Positions 56,234 to 64,000 of a DNA stretch of 64,000 nucleotides are shown here, in pieces. Under the pieces are notes generated by a model. The model made no database searches and was not told where the DNA came from. It was given only the letters and a program-made list of their open reading frames with translations. The translations under genes were made by a program, and so were the position numbers. Numbering within the stretch: position 1 is the stretch's first letter; each line of letters begins with the position of its first letter. Source of the stretch: Rhodococcus sp. KRD197 (GTDB taxonomy: Bacteria; Actinomycetota; Actinomycetes; Mycobacteriales; Mycobacteriaceae). The stretch spans positions 183,513-247,512 of the forward strand of contig NZ_JABFAO010000011.1 of assembly GCF_017168235.1 (NCBI RefSeq). The letters run 5' to 3'.

Positions 56234-56992
56234 TCAGGTATTCAGGTCCACCAACGTCAACACCTCGGTCGGCTGCGGCGAACCGCCTGCCGGTTCGAGC
56301 GAGAACGCGAAGTTGGTGGCGGAACCCACACCCTCGATCACCGTCTCCTCCCCGCCTGCCAGCTGCTCCGGGGTCACGAGACCGACCGAGCGTGGCGTGC
56401 CGTCGACGAACCACATCTGGTAGTCCTGTCCCGCCGCAGGCGGAGAGACACCGTCCATGGTCATCACAACAGCGTCGGACTCCGGTGAGTACGACACCGT
56501 CGCCGTTCCGCCACCGGGGAATTCCGCGATCTCGCGGCGGGTGTCCGGCGCGGCGACGATCTGCTCGGCCTGTGTGAGTCCGGGATCGTCACCGATGACC
56601 TGAGTGACGACGACGACTCCACCGACCGCCACGACCACCACTGCCGCAGCAGCCATCAGGGTCGTCCGCCAGCGTCCCGTTCCGCGAGCTCGATGGCGCC
56701 GAATGCTCGTGACGTTCGTTGCCGCCGCGAGCGTCGACTCGACCTGTGTGATGTGCGGTATCTCGTCGAGAACACGCGCTTTCAGCTCTGCCGGTGGGTC
56801 GGTGGCGTCGAGCACCGATACCAACGCCAGGGTTTCCCGAATCTCGCTGACGAGGACGCCGAACTGCACCCGGGACGTGCCGTCGACCGAATCGAGGTTG
56901 TGCTCTATCTCGGCTTGCTCGGCCGCGCTGACGGCATGCAGGGCGTAGACCTCTGCAGAATCGAGCAACCGCTGTCGCGATGCTTCACTCAT
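56234..56992 (-). CDS. rskA: RskA-type anti-sigma factor
   Basis: Single-pass membrane anti-sigma factor of 252 aa. An N-terminal cytoplasmic helical domain (about 1-85, with LLDSAEVYALHAVSAAEQAEIE) should bind the sigma factor. One transmembrane helix (about 108-130) follows, then the extracytoplasmic RskA domain with MWFVDGTPRSVGLV. Regulated proteolysis of such proteins releases the sigma factor. ATG 56992 overlaps the sigma stop by 4 bp. The orthologue in M. tuberculosis controls SigK, but the exact sigma class here is not certain. Confidence 0.9.
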   Translation of the reverse strand: MSEASRQRLLDSAEVYALHAVSAAEQAEIEHNLDSVDGTSRVQFGVLVSEIRETLALVSVLDATDPPAELKARVLDEIPHITQVESTLAAATNVTSIRRHRARGTGRWRTTLMAAAAVVVVAVGGVVVVTQVIGDDPGLTQAEQIVAAPDTRREIAEFPGGGTATVSYSPESDAVVMTMDGVSPPAAGQDYQMWFVDGTPRSVGLVTPEQLAGGEETVIEGVGSATNFAFSLEPAGGSPQPTEVLTLVDLNT

Positions 56993-57711
56993 GAGGGTGC
57001 CACCCCCAGACAAGTCTTCAACTTGATCAATCCGTCCCGTATGCGCGATTTGATGGTGGGCACAGCGACCCCGAGCCGCTCAGCAACCTCCCGGTAAGTC
57101 CATCCGCCGTAGTAGGCCATGCGCACCGACTCGCGCTGCGTATCGGTCAGCGTGTCCAGACATGCCACGACGGCATCGGATTCGAGGCGCTGCGTCACCG
57201 CCTCGAGCACTTCGTCGTGCTCCGGGGAGTGACTGATCGCCCCGTACGCGGCTTCGCGGTCGGTACCGGACTGCTCGGACCGCACCCGATCCACCGCACG
57301 GCGATGCGCAAGCGTCATCATCCAGGCGAGCGGACTTCCCTGGTTCGGGTCGTAGTTCGGTGCCGAACGCCAGATCTGCAGAAATACCTCCTGCGTGGTT
57401 TCCTCCGAATAGCCCGGGTCGCGCAGTACGCGCAGCACCATGCCGTAGACGCGCGCCGAGGTGGCGTCGTAGAGCTCGGCGAACGCCCGCTGGTCCCCGG
57501 AAGCGACCGCTGCCATCACGCGCCGGAGACGTTCGGCCTCGTCCGCGCGCAGATTGCGCAGCTGCGCGCTGGGGACCACACACGCCGGTCCGTCGCCACC
57601 GTGCCCCGACGGGTTCTCTTGCGGCGAATCCGAACTCGCAGTGCTCACCGGAGCCAGGTCCCAACGTCTTCGAAAGTGATCGCGTTCATTGATCAAGAGA
57701 GTAGTGCTCAT
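56989..57711 (-). CDS. sigK: ECF RNA polymerase sigma factor, SigK-like
   Basis: ECF sigma factor of 240 aa, partner of the adjacent anti-sigma. Region 2 ([34 protein letters not shown]) and region 4 ([20 protein letters not shown] followed by [11 protein letters not shown]) are well formed. A 60-residue N-terminal extension precedes region 2. ATG 57711 is chosen; the frame extending to 58791 is a shadow of the opposite ABC gene. It diverges from the drrAB-like transporter, which may be a target, though no shared promoter motif was identified. Confidence 0.9.
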   Translation of the reverse strand: MSTTLLINERDHFRRRWDLAPVSTASSDSPQENPSGHGGDGPACVVPSAQLRNLRADEAERLRRVMAAVASGDQRAFAELYDATSARVYGMVLRVLRDPGYSEETTQEVFLQIWRSAPNYDPNQGSPLAWMMTLAHRRAVDRVRSEQSGTDREAAYGAISHSPEHDEVLEAVTQRLESDAVVACLDTLTDTQRESVRMAYYGGWTYREVAERLGVAVPTIKSRIRDGLIKLKTCLGVAPS

Positions 57712-57801
57712 GTGACTCTCACACCGAAACCTCCGCGTTTTCCCGCCGCAAGATGTATTCGACGCGGCACCCATCACGGATGGTCGGGTGAGGAAATTCG
57801 A

Positions 57802-57837
57802 TTGCGACATCGGATCGCATCGACCAATACTGAACCT
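57802..57837 (+). promoter_or_regulatory. Candidate promoter for a leaderless drrA-like transcript
   Basis: TTGCGA (57802-57807), an 18-bp spacer and AATACT (57826-57831) precede the ATG at 57838 by 6 nt, so transcription would begin at or next to the start codon. No Shine-Dalgarno sequence is visible upstream of the ATG. Each hexamer matches consensus at 4 of 6 positions. Confidence 0.4.
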
Positions 57838-58815
57838 ATGGATTTCAGGACGGCTATCGAGACGAATGGCCTGATCAAGCGTTTCGGCGACAATGTCGCA
57901 GTCGCCGGAATAGACCTGTCGGTACCTACCGGCGGTGTGTACGGCGTCCTCGGCCCCAACGGGGCCGGCAAGACCACGACGATTCGAATGTTGGCGACGC
58001 TGCTGCCCATCGACGGCGGCTCTGCCCGTGTGCTCGGGCACGACCTCTCGACCGAAGCGGACGTCATCCGCGGCAAAGTCTCCCTCACCGGACAGTTCGC
58101 CTCGCTCGACGAGGATCTGACCGGAACCGAGAATCTGATTCTGCTCGCGCGGCTCTACGGATACTCGCGTCCCGCCGCGCGGTCCCGAGCCGATGAGCTG
58201 CTCACCGCGTTCGGCATCGCCGAGGCAGGTAACCGACAGGTCAAGACGTACTCGGGTGGGATGCGGCGTCGCATCGACATTGCCGCCAGCATCATCGTGA
58301 CTCCGGAACTGATATTCCTCGACGAGCCGACGACCGGGCTCGATCCACGCAGCCGAAACCAGGTCTGGGACATCGTGCGCGCTTTGGTCGATGGAGGCAC
58401 CACAGTTCTGTTGACGACCCAATACCTGGACGAGGCCGATCAATTGGCCGGTCGGATCGCAGTGATCGACCGTGGGAAGGTCATCGCCGAGGGCACCACC
58501 GGCGAACTCAAGGCCTCGGTCGGTTCCGGTTCGCTGCACGTGCGAGTCGTCGAGGCGTCCATGCGCGCAGCGGCAGCCGACATTCTCAGCTCGATGTTGA
58601 CCGAACCTGTTGTCTACGAGGCCGACCCGATGGCATTGTCGGCACGCCTCGACTCGACCGCCTCGGTGGCCGCGGCGCTCCCCGAGTTCGAGCGTGCCGG
58701 AATCGCGGTGGCATCGTTCGCCATCGGGCAACCCAGCCTCGACGAGGTCTTTCTCGCACTGACCGGCCATCCCACAGAAACCGACACGCACACCGAGACC
58801 GAGGCAGCATCATGA
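57838..58815 (+). CDS. DrrA-type ABC transporter ATP-binding protein
   Basis: Exporter ATPase of 325 aa. Walker [12 protein letters not shown]-loop [12 protein letters not shown], signature [12 protein letters not shown], Walker [14 protein letters not shown] and the His/D-loop region are present. A C-terminal DrrA-specific domain (about 230-325) follows. The daunorubicin-resistance subfamily exports hydrophobic compounds or lipids; the substrate here is unknown. The ATG lacks a clear ribosome-binding site (see the leaderless promoter). It overlaps the permease gene by 4 bp. Confidence 0.93.
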   Translation: MDFRTAIETNGLIKRFGDNVAVAGIDLSVPTGGVYGVLGPNGAGKTTTIRMLATLLPIDGGSARVLGHDLSTEADVIRGKVSLTGQFASLDEDLTGTENLILLARLYGYSRPAARSRADELLTAFGIAEAGNRQVKTYSGGMRRRIDIAASIIVTPELIFLDEPTTGLDPRSRNQVWDIVRALVDGGTTVLLTTQYLDEADQLAGRIAVIDRGKVIAEGTTGELKASVGSGSLHVRVVEASMRAAAADILSSMLTEPVVYEADPMALSARLDSTASVAAALPEFERAGIAVASFAIGQPSLDEVFLALTGHPTETDTHTETEAAS

Positions 58816-59648
58816 CCACGTCCACCACCGACCTGGCCGCACCCGACGCGGTGGCGCACGTCCTGCGCAGCGCGGGTCCACGGCCGCCACGTCCGAACGC
58901 TGTCTCGACGTCCATCACCTTCGGCTGGAGGGCCCTGCTGAAGATCAAGCACGTCCCGGAGCAGCTCTTCGACGTGACCATGTTCCCCATCATGTTCACG
59001 CTGCTGTTCACCTACCTGTTCGGAGGCGCCCTCGCCGGGTCCACCGATGCATACATCCAGTTTCTGCTACCCGGGATTCTCGTCCAGACGGTGGTGATGA
59101 TCACCATGTACACGGGCGTGACCTTGAACAAGGACATCGAGAAGGGGGTGTTCGACCGGTTCAGGTCGCTACCGATCTGGCGGCCGTCACCGCTCGTCGG
59201 GGCGCTCCTCGGCGACGTCGTTCGCTACTCGCTCGCGTCTGTGATCGTGCTGGCACTCGGTCTCGCGATCGGATTCAGGCCCGCAGGCGGCATCGTCGGC
59301 GTCGTGGCGTCGATTGCGCTGCTTCTGCTCTTCTCGTTCTGCCTGTCGTGGGTGTGGACCATGATCGCGATGATCGTGCGGACCGAGTCCGCCGTCATGG
59401 GTGTGTCGATGTTCATTCTGTTTCCGCTCGCCTTCGCCAGCAACATCTTCGTCGATCCCCAGACGATGCCTGGTTGGCTCCAGGCGTTCGTGGAAGTCAA
59501 TCCGGTCAGCTTTCTCGTGACATCGATCCGATCACTGATGGCGGGGGAACCCGATGCGGCTGCCCTTGCGGTGACGATGGCGATCTGTGCCGGGTTCCTG
59601 GCGGTGTTCGGACCGATCACGATGCGTCTTTACAACCGAAAGACCTGA
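58812..59648 (+). CDS. DrrB-type ABC transporter permease
   Basis: Integral membrane subunit of 278 aa with about six transmembrane helices, of the ABC-2/DrrB family. Features are an N-terminal cytoplasmic segment, the [20 protein letters not shown] helix, the [20 protein letters not shown] coupling region and the helix [20 protein letters not shown] followed by an [12 protein letters not shown] loop. ATG 58812 overlaps the ATPase stop (ATGA). Together they form one exporter, encoded divergently from the sigma/anti-sigma pair. Confidence 0.92.
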   Translation: MTTSTTDLAAPDAVAHVLRSAGPRPPRPNAVSTSITFGWRALLKIKHVPEQLFDVTMFPIMFTLLFTYLFGGALAGSTDAYIQFLLPGILVQTVVMITMYTGVTLNKDIEKGVFDRFRSLPIWRPSPLVGALLGDVVRYSLASVIVLALGLAIGFRPAGGIVGVVASIALLLLFSFCLSWVWTMIAMIVRTESAVMGVSMFILFPLAFASNIFVDPQTMPGWLQAFVEVNPVSFLVTSIRSLMAGEPDAAALAVTMAICAGFLAVFGPITMRLYNRKT

Positions 59649-59652
59649 TCGG

Positions 59653-60186
59653 TCATCTCGACCGGCCGACTGCCGCTCGCGCGCGGTGGCGACGTACTGC
59701 ATCACGGTTGGAGCACACCGTGCCGCAGTAGCGTTGGCGGCCGGTTCGGGAGACGTCCGCGAACACCGCGTCGCAGTCGGCTGCGGCGCATCGGCCCAGG
59801 CGGTCCATGCCGCGTCCGGTCAGGTGCAGGGCCGTCCCAACGCTCACCAACGCCCTGACCACCGAGCCGAGCGCGATGTTGGGGTCTCGGTAGTGCATGT
59901 GCCAGCCGTCGCCTGCGTGATCAGTGAGCCGAGGGTACGTCGATGCCCGGGCCAGCAGATCGTTGAGGATATCGGCTCGTTCGACATCGGTGCGTGCATC
60001 GACGACTCCCACCCATTCGTCGAGGAATGCTGTCGTGTCCCGCAGATCTTCCTCGGTGGGCACGGTGTCGACGACCAGTCCAGCGGCGGAACATCGGCTG
60101 CCCAGCTCCTCCGGCGATACCGGCGGCACATTGCACAGTTCGACGCCGAGCCGAACCGCATATTCACCGTAAGGGTTGATGTGCAT
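59653..60186 (-). CDS. CGNR zinc-finger transcriptional regulator
   Basis: A 177-aa protein with an N-terminal ABATE-like ligand-binding domain (about 1-125). A C-terminal CGNR zinc finger (about 130-170) has RCAAADCDAVFADVSRTGR then RYCGTVCSNRDA. The name-giving CGNR tetrad reads CSNR here. Such proteins are predicted stress-responsive regulators. It diverges from a 60-aa gene 26 bp away and converges on the ABC permease gene, so autoregulation through the short divergent promoter is likely. Confidence 0.88.
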   Translation of the reverse strand: MHINPYGEYAVRLGVELCNVPPVSPEELGSRCSAAGLVVDTVPTEEDLRDTTAFLDEWVGVVDARTDVERADILNDLLARASTYPRLTDHAGDGWHMHYRDPNIALGSVVRALVSVGTALHLTGRGMDRLGRCAAADCDAVFADVSRTGRQRYCGTVCSNRDAVRRHRARAAVGRSR

Positions 60187-60212
60187 AAGACCATTACAGC
60201 ACAGTGGTCAGC
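60187..60212. promoter_or_regulatory. Short divergent promoter region
   Basis: Only 26 bp separate the CGNR ATG (60186) from the ATG of the small protein (60213). On the minus strand TGTAATGG lies within 10 nt of the CGNR ATG and could serve as a -10 for a leaderless mRNA. Confidence 0.3.
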
Positions 60213-60395
60213 ATGGATACCGCAACGATCGCAAACAGCAGCCAGCACGCACACACCCACCGGTGGCGCACCACCAGTCGACACTTCACCAGCGACGGAA
60301 CCATCGGCTATCAGCACTGCTCCTGCGGATCTCACCGAGTCGTGGCCACCGTGGACCGAGCATCGGAACTCCTCGCCACGATCGACCATCGGTAG
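60213..60395 (+). CDS. Small conserved protein with His and CxC residues
   Basis: A 60-aa cytoplasmic protein. The His-rich N-terminus (QHAHTHRWRTTSRHFT) and a central YQHCSCGSHRVVAT motif could bind a metal. Similar short proteins with a W-T-S-R-H ... C-x-C-G pattern occur in related actinobacteria as far as I recall. GTG 60204 is an alternative start. It is encoded between the CGNR regulator and the methyltransferase. No function is known. Confidence 0.6.
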   Translation: MDTATIANSSQHAHTHRWRTTSRHFTSDGTIGYQHCSCGSHRVVATVDRASELLATIDHR

Positions 60396-60409
60396 AACCT
60401 GGCGGCCGG

Positions 60410-61675
60410 CTATCGGACGAACAGTCCGATCGATTCCACGTGATGACTGCCGGGAAAGGCGTCGAACGCGCGCAGGGCCTCGAAGTGATACCCGGCGTCG
60501 ATGTAGAGCCCGGCATCACGCGCGAACGACGCCGGGTCGCAACCGATATGGACGATTCGCGCGGGAGTGCGCGCGACCATTGCAGAAACGACATCCTTGC
60601 CCGCACCCGAACGCGGCGGGTCCAGCACCACCACCTCCGGCGACGGAAGCTGCTGGGAAGCGCGTTCGACCCGACCTGGCGCGAATCGCACCTGCGCGAG
60701 ATCGCCAAGGGCCTTTGCACCGTCGGCTGCCGCACGCGGGGACACCTCGACGCTCACAACTGTGCCGTCCGAACCGACGGCGTCGGCGATGCTCGCGGCG
60801 AACACTCCGACACCGCCGTACAGATCCCATGCGACCGAACCCAGGCTCGGAGCAGCCCACTCGGCGACCACATCGCTGTAGGCCTGCGCAGCTCCGCGAT
60901 GCGCCTGCCAGAACCCCGTTGCATCGAGCTCCCATTCGCGGCCGAAGACCGTTTCGTGTGCGCGACCGCTACCGACGACAATCTTCTCCGCGCGCGGCCG
61001 GGCCGACGCAGCGCGACGAGCGGACGCCCCGCGCCTGCCCGGCGATCGACGCCCCGCCCGCGATACGGCTGCGGGCGCGATCTCGACGACGTGACGCTCT
61101 CCAGCACCGTCGACCGCCACCACGATTTCCGATCCGGGACGCCACCGAGTCGTGTCCAATCCGTCGAACGCGCCCGGAACAACTTGGGGGCAACCGAGTT
61201 CGGTGACGATCGTGGCACTGCGATACCGGTGAAATCCGGCGCGGCCGGCGGCGTCGACGGCGAGGCGGACCCGGCTACGCCACCCGGTCCCGTCGCCCGT
61301 GAACGGAAGTTCCTCCACGACGACATCGCGTTCGAGACCAGCGACCCTTCGAAGCTGCTCCTGAAGTACCGAGGCCTTCATGGCTCGACCGGCGGCCAAG
61401 GACGCGTGCGAATAGTCACAACATCCTGACCCGCCCGGACCGGAGATCGGGCACAGCGGAGACACCCTGTCCGCGGAACCCTCGACGATCTCCACCGCAT
61501 CGGCACGGCAGAACGATCCGCCACGGTCCTCGGTCACCTGCACGCGCACCACTTCGCCTGGCAAACCGTGCCGAACGAACACCACGCGGCCCTCGTGTCG
61601 AGCCACGCAGAAGCCGCCGTGGCCGGGCGCGCCGAGCGTCGACTCGAAAGTCCGACCGAACCAACTCTCGGTCAT
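60410..61675 (-). CDS. TRAM-domain class I SAM-dependent RNA methyltransferase (TrmA/RumA family)
   Basis: RNA (uracil-C5) methyltransferase-like protein of 421 aa, equivalent to Rv2689c. An N-terminal TRAM OB-fold (about 1-60) is followed by a cysteine region, the SAM-binding DLYGGVGVFAASIADAVG, the DPPRSGAG motif and the catalytic Cys in HIGCDPASFARD. The Fe-S cysteine pattern is altered (CPISGPGGSGCC, lacking the usual C-x2-C). A basic Arg/Ala-rich insert lies near residues 205-235. It overlaps the permease gene by 4 bp. Confidence 0.9.
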   Translation of the reverse strand: MTESWFGRTFESTLGAPGHGGFCVARHEGRVVFVRHGLPGEVVRVQVTEDRGGSFCRADAVEIVEGSADRVSPLCPISGPGGSGCCDYSHASLAAGRAMKASVLQEQLRRVAGLERDVVVEELPFTGDGTGWRSRVRLAVDAAGRAGFHRYRSATIVTELGCPQVVPGAFDGLDTTRWRPGSEIVVAVDGAGERHVVEIAPAAVSRAGRRSPGRRGASARRAASARPRAEKIVVGSGRAHETVFGREWELDATGFWQAHRGAAQAYSDVVAEWAAPSLGSVAWDLYGGVGVFAASIADAVGSDGTVVSVEVSPRAAADGAKALGDLAQVRFAPGRVERASQQLPSPEVVVLDPPRSGAGKDVVSAMVARTPARIVHIGCDPASFARDAGLYIDAGYHFEALRAFDAFPGSHHVESIGLFVR

Positions 61676-63699
61676 GGTTTCCTACCTGCGCCGTTGTCTT
61701 CGCCGCGCTGCGTCGGCTGCTCATAGCCGCGACGCGATGCCCCCGGGGCGTTCTGGGGCGACTCCTTCTTGGCCTTCTCGGAAGAACGTAGCTGCCACGG
61801 GACGCTCGTGACCATCACGCCGGGCTGGAACAACAGTCGGGACTTGAGCCGCAGCGCACTCTGGTTGTGCAATATCTGCTCCCACCAGTGTCCCACCACG
61901 TACTCCGGAATGAACACCGTCACCACGTCGCGGGGAGAATCCCGTCGGACGCGTTTGACGTAATCGAGCACCGGCTTGGTGATCTCGCGATACGGCGACT
62001 CGACGACCTTCAACGGCACCGCGATATCGCTGCGTTCCCATTCACGGACCAGGCCACGTGTGTCTGCCTCGTCGACGTTGACGGTGATCGCCTCCAACGT
62101 GTCGGGTCGAGTCGCGCGAGCGTAGGCGAGCGCACGCTTGGTCGGCATGTGCAGCTTGGAAACGAGCACGATCGAATGGGTCCGACTCGGAAGGACGCCG
62201 TCCCATTCCTCGTTCTCGAGTTCCCGCGCGACAGTGTCGTAGTGCCGCCGAATCATGCGCATCAGAACGAAGATCGCGAACATGGCGACGATGGCAATCC
62301 ACGCTCCGGCCGCGAACTTGGTGACCAGCACGATGACGAGGACCGTTCCGGTCATCGCCAAGCCGACACCGTTGATCATGCGCGAGCGCATCATTTTTCG
62401 CCGCGCCGCCGGTTCCTGCTCCGACCTCAGATGCCGATTCCAGTGCCGGATCATCCCGGTCTGGCTCAGCGTGAACGAGACGAACACTCCGACGATGTAC
62501 AGCTGAATGAGCTGAGTGACCTCTGCACCGAACACGACGACGAACGCGATTGCGGCACCGGAGAGAAACAGGATGCCGTTGCTGAATGCCAGGCGATCGC
62601 CGCGCGTGTGCAGTTGGCGTGGCAGGTAGCGGTCCTGTGCCAGCACCGAGCCGAGAACAGGGAAGCCGTTGAACGCCGTGTTGGCGGCCAACACCAGGAT
62701 GAGCGCAGTGACCGTGGTGATGAAGAAGAATCCGATCGGGAAGCCCGAGAACACCGTCTCCGCAAGCTGCGCGATCAACGTCTTCTGTTTATATCCCTCC
62801 GGCGCACCCAGCAACTGCTCCGCTGGATCTGCGGCATATTGGATGCCCACCTTCTGGGCCAGGATGATGATACCCATCAGCAGCGTGATCCCGATCGTGC
62901 CGAGCAACAGCAACGTGGTCGCCGCGTTCCGTGACTTCGGCTTGCGGAAAGCCGGCACACCGTTGCTGATCGCCTCGACGCCTGTCAGCGCGGCACACCC
63001 GGACGAGAAGGCACGAGCGACCAAGAACGCAAAGGCGATCCCGTACAGGTGCGAATCCTCGGCCTGCAACTCGAAACTCGCGGACTCGGCCCGTACGTCC
63101 TCCCCCAGCACGTACACGCGCGTCAGCCCCCACACGAGCATCAGCACCATTCCGAACATGAACGCGTAGGTCGGAATCGCGAACGCTGCCCCGGATTCTC
63201 GGATGCCCCGCAGATTGATCGCGGTGATCAGCACGATCGCCACCACGGCGAACAACACCTTGTGGTCCGCAACGAACGGGATCGCGGAACCGATGTTGGA
63301 CGCAGCCGCCGAGATGGACACCGCGACCGTCAGCACGTAGTCGACGAGTAGCGCGCTGCCGACGGTCAGTCCGGCTGTCGGGCCCAGGTTCACCGTCGCG
63401 ACCTCGTAGTCGCCACCGCCGGACGGATAGGCATGGACGTTCTGCCGGTAGCTGGCCACCACGACCGCCATGACGATGCAGACGGCGAGTCCGACCCATG
63501 GTGTGAACGCGTAGGCAGAGATCCCCGCGACGGACAGGACGAGGAAGATCTCCTCCGGCGCGTAGGCAACCGAGGACATCGCATCGGAAGCGAAGACGGG
63601 TAGCGCGATTCGCTTCGGGAGCAGGGTGTGACCGAGCTTGTCGCTACGGAAGGGCCTACCGAGCACGAGCCGCTTCGCGGCGGTCGAAACCTTGGACAC
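61672..63699 (-). CDS. APC family amino acid/polyamine-type permease (Rv2690c-like)
   Basis: Polytopic membrane transporter of 675 aa. About twelve transmembrane helices occupy residues 25-470, beginning with LPVFASDAMSSVAYAPEEIF and YPSGGGDYEVA, APC-superfamily signatures. A soluble C-terminal domain of about 200 residues (HSIVLVSKLHMPTKRALAYA to FIPEYVVGHWWEQ) resembles a USP/KUP-like cytoplasmic domain. Substrate unknown; adjacency to a potassium-uptake gene suggests ion-linked transport. GTG 63699 is chosen over TTG 63729. Confidence 0.88.
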   Translation of the reverse strand: MSKVSTAAKRLVLGRPFRSDKLGHTLLPKRIALPVFASDAMSSVAYAPEEIFLVLSVAGISAYAFTPWVGLAVCIVMAVVVASYRQNVHAYPSGGGDYEVATVNLGPTAGLTVGSALLVDYVLTVAVSISAAASNIGSAIPFVADHKVLFAVVAIVLITAINLRGIRESGAAFAIPTYAFMFGMVLMLVWGLTRVYVLGEDVRAESASFELQAEDSHLYGIAFAFLVARAFSSGCAALTGVEAISNGVPAFRKPKSRNAATTLLLLGTIGITLLMGIIILAQKVGIQYAADPAEQLLGAPEGYKQKTLIAQLAETVFSGFPIGFFFITTVTALILVLAANTAFNGFPVLGSVLAQDRYLPRQLHTRGDRLAFSNGILFLSGAAIAFVVVFGAEVTQLIQLYIVGVFVSFTLSQTGMIRHWNRHLRSEQEPAARRKMMRSRMINGVGLAMTGTVLVIVLVTKFAAGAWIAIVAMFAIFVLMRMIRRHYDTVARELENEEWDGVLPSRTHSIVLVSKLHMPTKRALAYARATRPDTLEAITVNVDEADTRGLVREWERSDIAVPLKVVESPYREITKPVLDYVKRVRRDSPRDVVTVFIPEYVVGHWWEQILHNQSALRLKSRLLFQPGVMVTSVPWQLRSSEKAKKESPQNAPGASRRGYEQPTQRGEDNGAGRKP

Positions 63700-63919
63700 G
63701 GGTGAAAGCGTAGGCCGTCCGCGTCGCAACGAAACACCGGAGCGTCGAAATGGGGCTCACCGAACGTCGCCGTGTACGAAATGCCGCATCGGCGGCCACC
63801 CAACCGACCCGCCCCACGCGACTCACGAGAGCCTGCGCTCGATTACTGCAACGTGGACCATTACGTTGGTGCATGCGCTCGAAACGACCTGCAGATGACA
63901 TCCGAATGGAGCTGGACCT
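63700..63919. promoter_or_regulatory. Divergent region between the APC permease and TrkA/CeoB genes
   Basis: A 220-bp region that should contain promoters for both genes. An imperfect dyad CAACGT (63849-63854) with ACGTTG (63863-63868), 8 nt apart, is the only structure seen. GGAG lies 8 nt before the GTG at 63920. Confidence 0.35.
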
Positions 63920-64000
63920 GTGTACGTAGTGGTGATGGGGTGTGGCCGAGTGGGCGCATCGCTGGCCGGCGCTCTGCAACGCATCGGTCACGAGGTTGCC
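63920..64000 (+). CDS. ceoB: TrkA/CeoB-like potassium uptake protein (partial, runs off the window)
   Basis: The first 27 codons encode a Rossmann NAD-binding start with VMGCGRVGASLAGALQ, the TrkA-N signature. It matches CeoB (Rv2691), which in M. tuberculosis also diverges from the APC permease Rv2690c. GTG 63920 has GGAG upstream. The gene continues beyond base 64000. Role: regulatory subunit of potassium uptake binding NAD(H). Confidence 0.8.
   Translation, partial: MYVVVMGCGRVGASLAGALQRIGHEVA

Overview
This window is a stretch of core chromosome from a high-GC actinobacterium of the order Mycobacteriales, most likely Rhodococcus or a close relative. The evidence is GC-rich codon use, frequent GTG and TTG starts, and many 4-bp start/stop overlaps. 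The gene order follows the Mycobacterium tuberculosis Rv2572c to Rv2691 region as I remember it: hisS, relA, secDF, ruvCAB, the phosphatidylinositol mannoside (PIM) block, then hemE/hemY/hemQ, rnd and dxs. Typical mycolic-acid-bacterial envelope genes are present: pgsA/PI synthase, pimA, the PIM acyltransferase and AftC. No prophage, IS element, CRISPR array or integrase was seen.

Layout. 1-7.2 kb: the first codons of aspS (minus), a membrane zinc metallopeptidase, an Rv2578c-type radical SAM protein behind a LexA-like box, hisS with a glyoxalase-II-like hydrolase, and two tandem extracytoplasmic cyclophilins. 7.2-15.6 kb: one minus-strand run yajC-secD-secF-solute-binding lipoprotein-apt-rel (protein export, purine salvage, stringent response), closed by a perfect 23-bp palindrome. 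15.6-22.1 kb: ruvC-ruvA-ruvB with an SOS box, yebC, pdxT, tesB, a kinase-like gene without a P-loop lysine, and pdxS. 22.2-28.7 kb: thrS-HIT-pgsA-acyltransferase-pimA-NUDIX, a tightly overlapped operon for the first steps of PIM synthesis. 29.2-29.95 kb: four tRNA genes (Val-CAC on minus; Gly-GCC, Cys-GCA, Val-GAC on plus) with promoter and terminators.

30.1-34.3 kb is the most accessory-looking stretch: an SRPBCC protein, a DGPF/YCII protein overlapping an ECF42-like sigma factor, a small acidic protein, an alpha/beta hydrolase, a membrane protein carrying two L7/L12-like domains, and a GNAT acetyltransferase. 34.3-40.1 kb: zapE, a RibD-C reductase, a TAP-like hydrolase, aftC, msrB and a MaoC protein. 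40.1-46.2 kb: a minus-strand coproporphyrin-pathway operon hemE-hemY-hemQ, extended by a HAD phosphatase and a cytoplasmic DMSO/biotin-sulfoxide-reductase-like molybdoenzyme. 46.4-52.3 kb: DUF3000, RNase D, the fadA-fadB beta-oxidation pair with two terminators, and a YciI protein. 52.3-60.4 kb: dxs, a glutaminase-STAS-cNMP fusion, an ECF sigma/RskA-type anti-sigma pair, a DrrAB-type ABC exporter, a CGNR regulator and a small protein. 60.4-64 kb: a TrmA-like methyltransferase, an APC permease, and the start of a TrkA/CeoB-like potassium-uptake gene that runs off the end.

I see no gap above 300 bp without an annotated gene. No clearly new multi-gene system stands out. The observations most worth checking are the degenerate kinase, the TAP-like hydrolase lacking its serine, the molybdoenzyme in the heme operon, the glutaminase fusion, the tandem L7/L12-like membrane protein, and the pair of related 23-bp-arm palindromes. 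Function calls come from motif recognition and remembered synteny; no database search was run.
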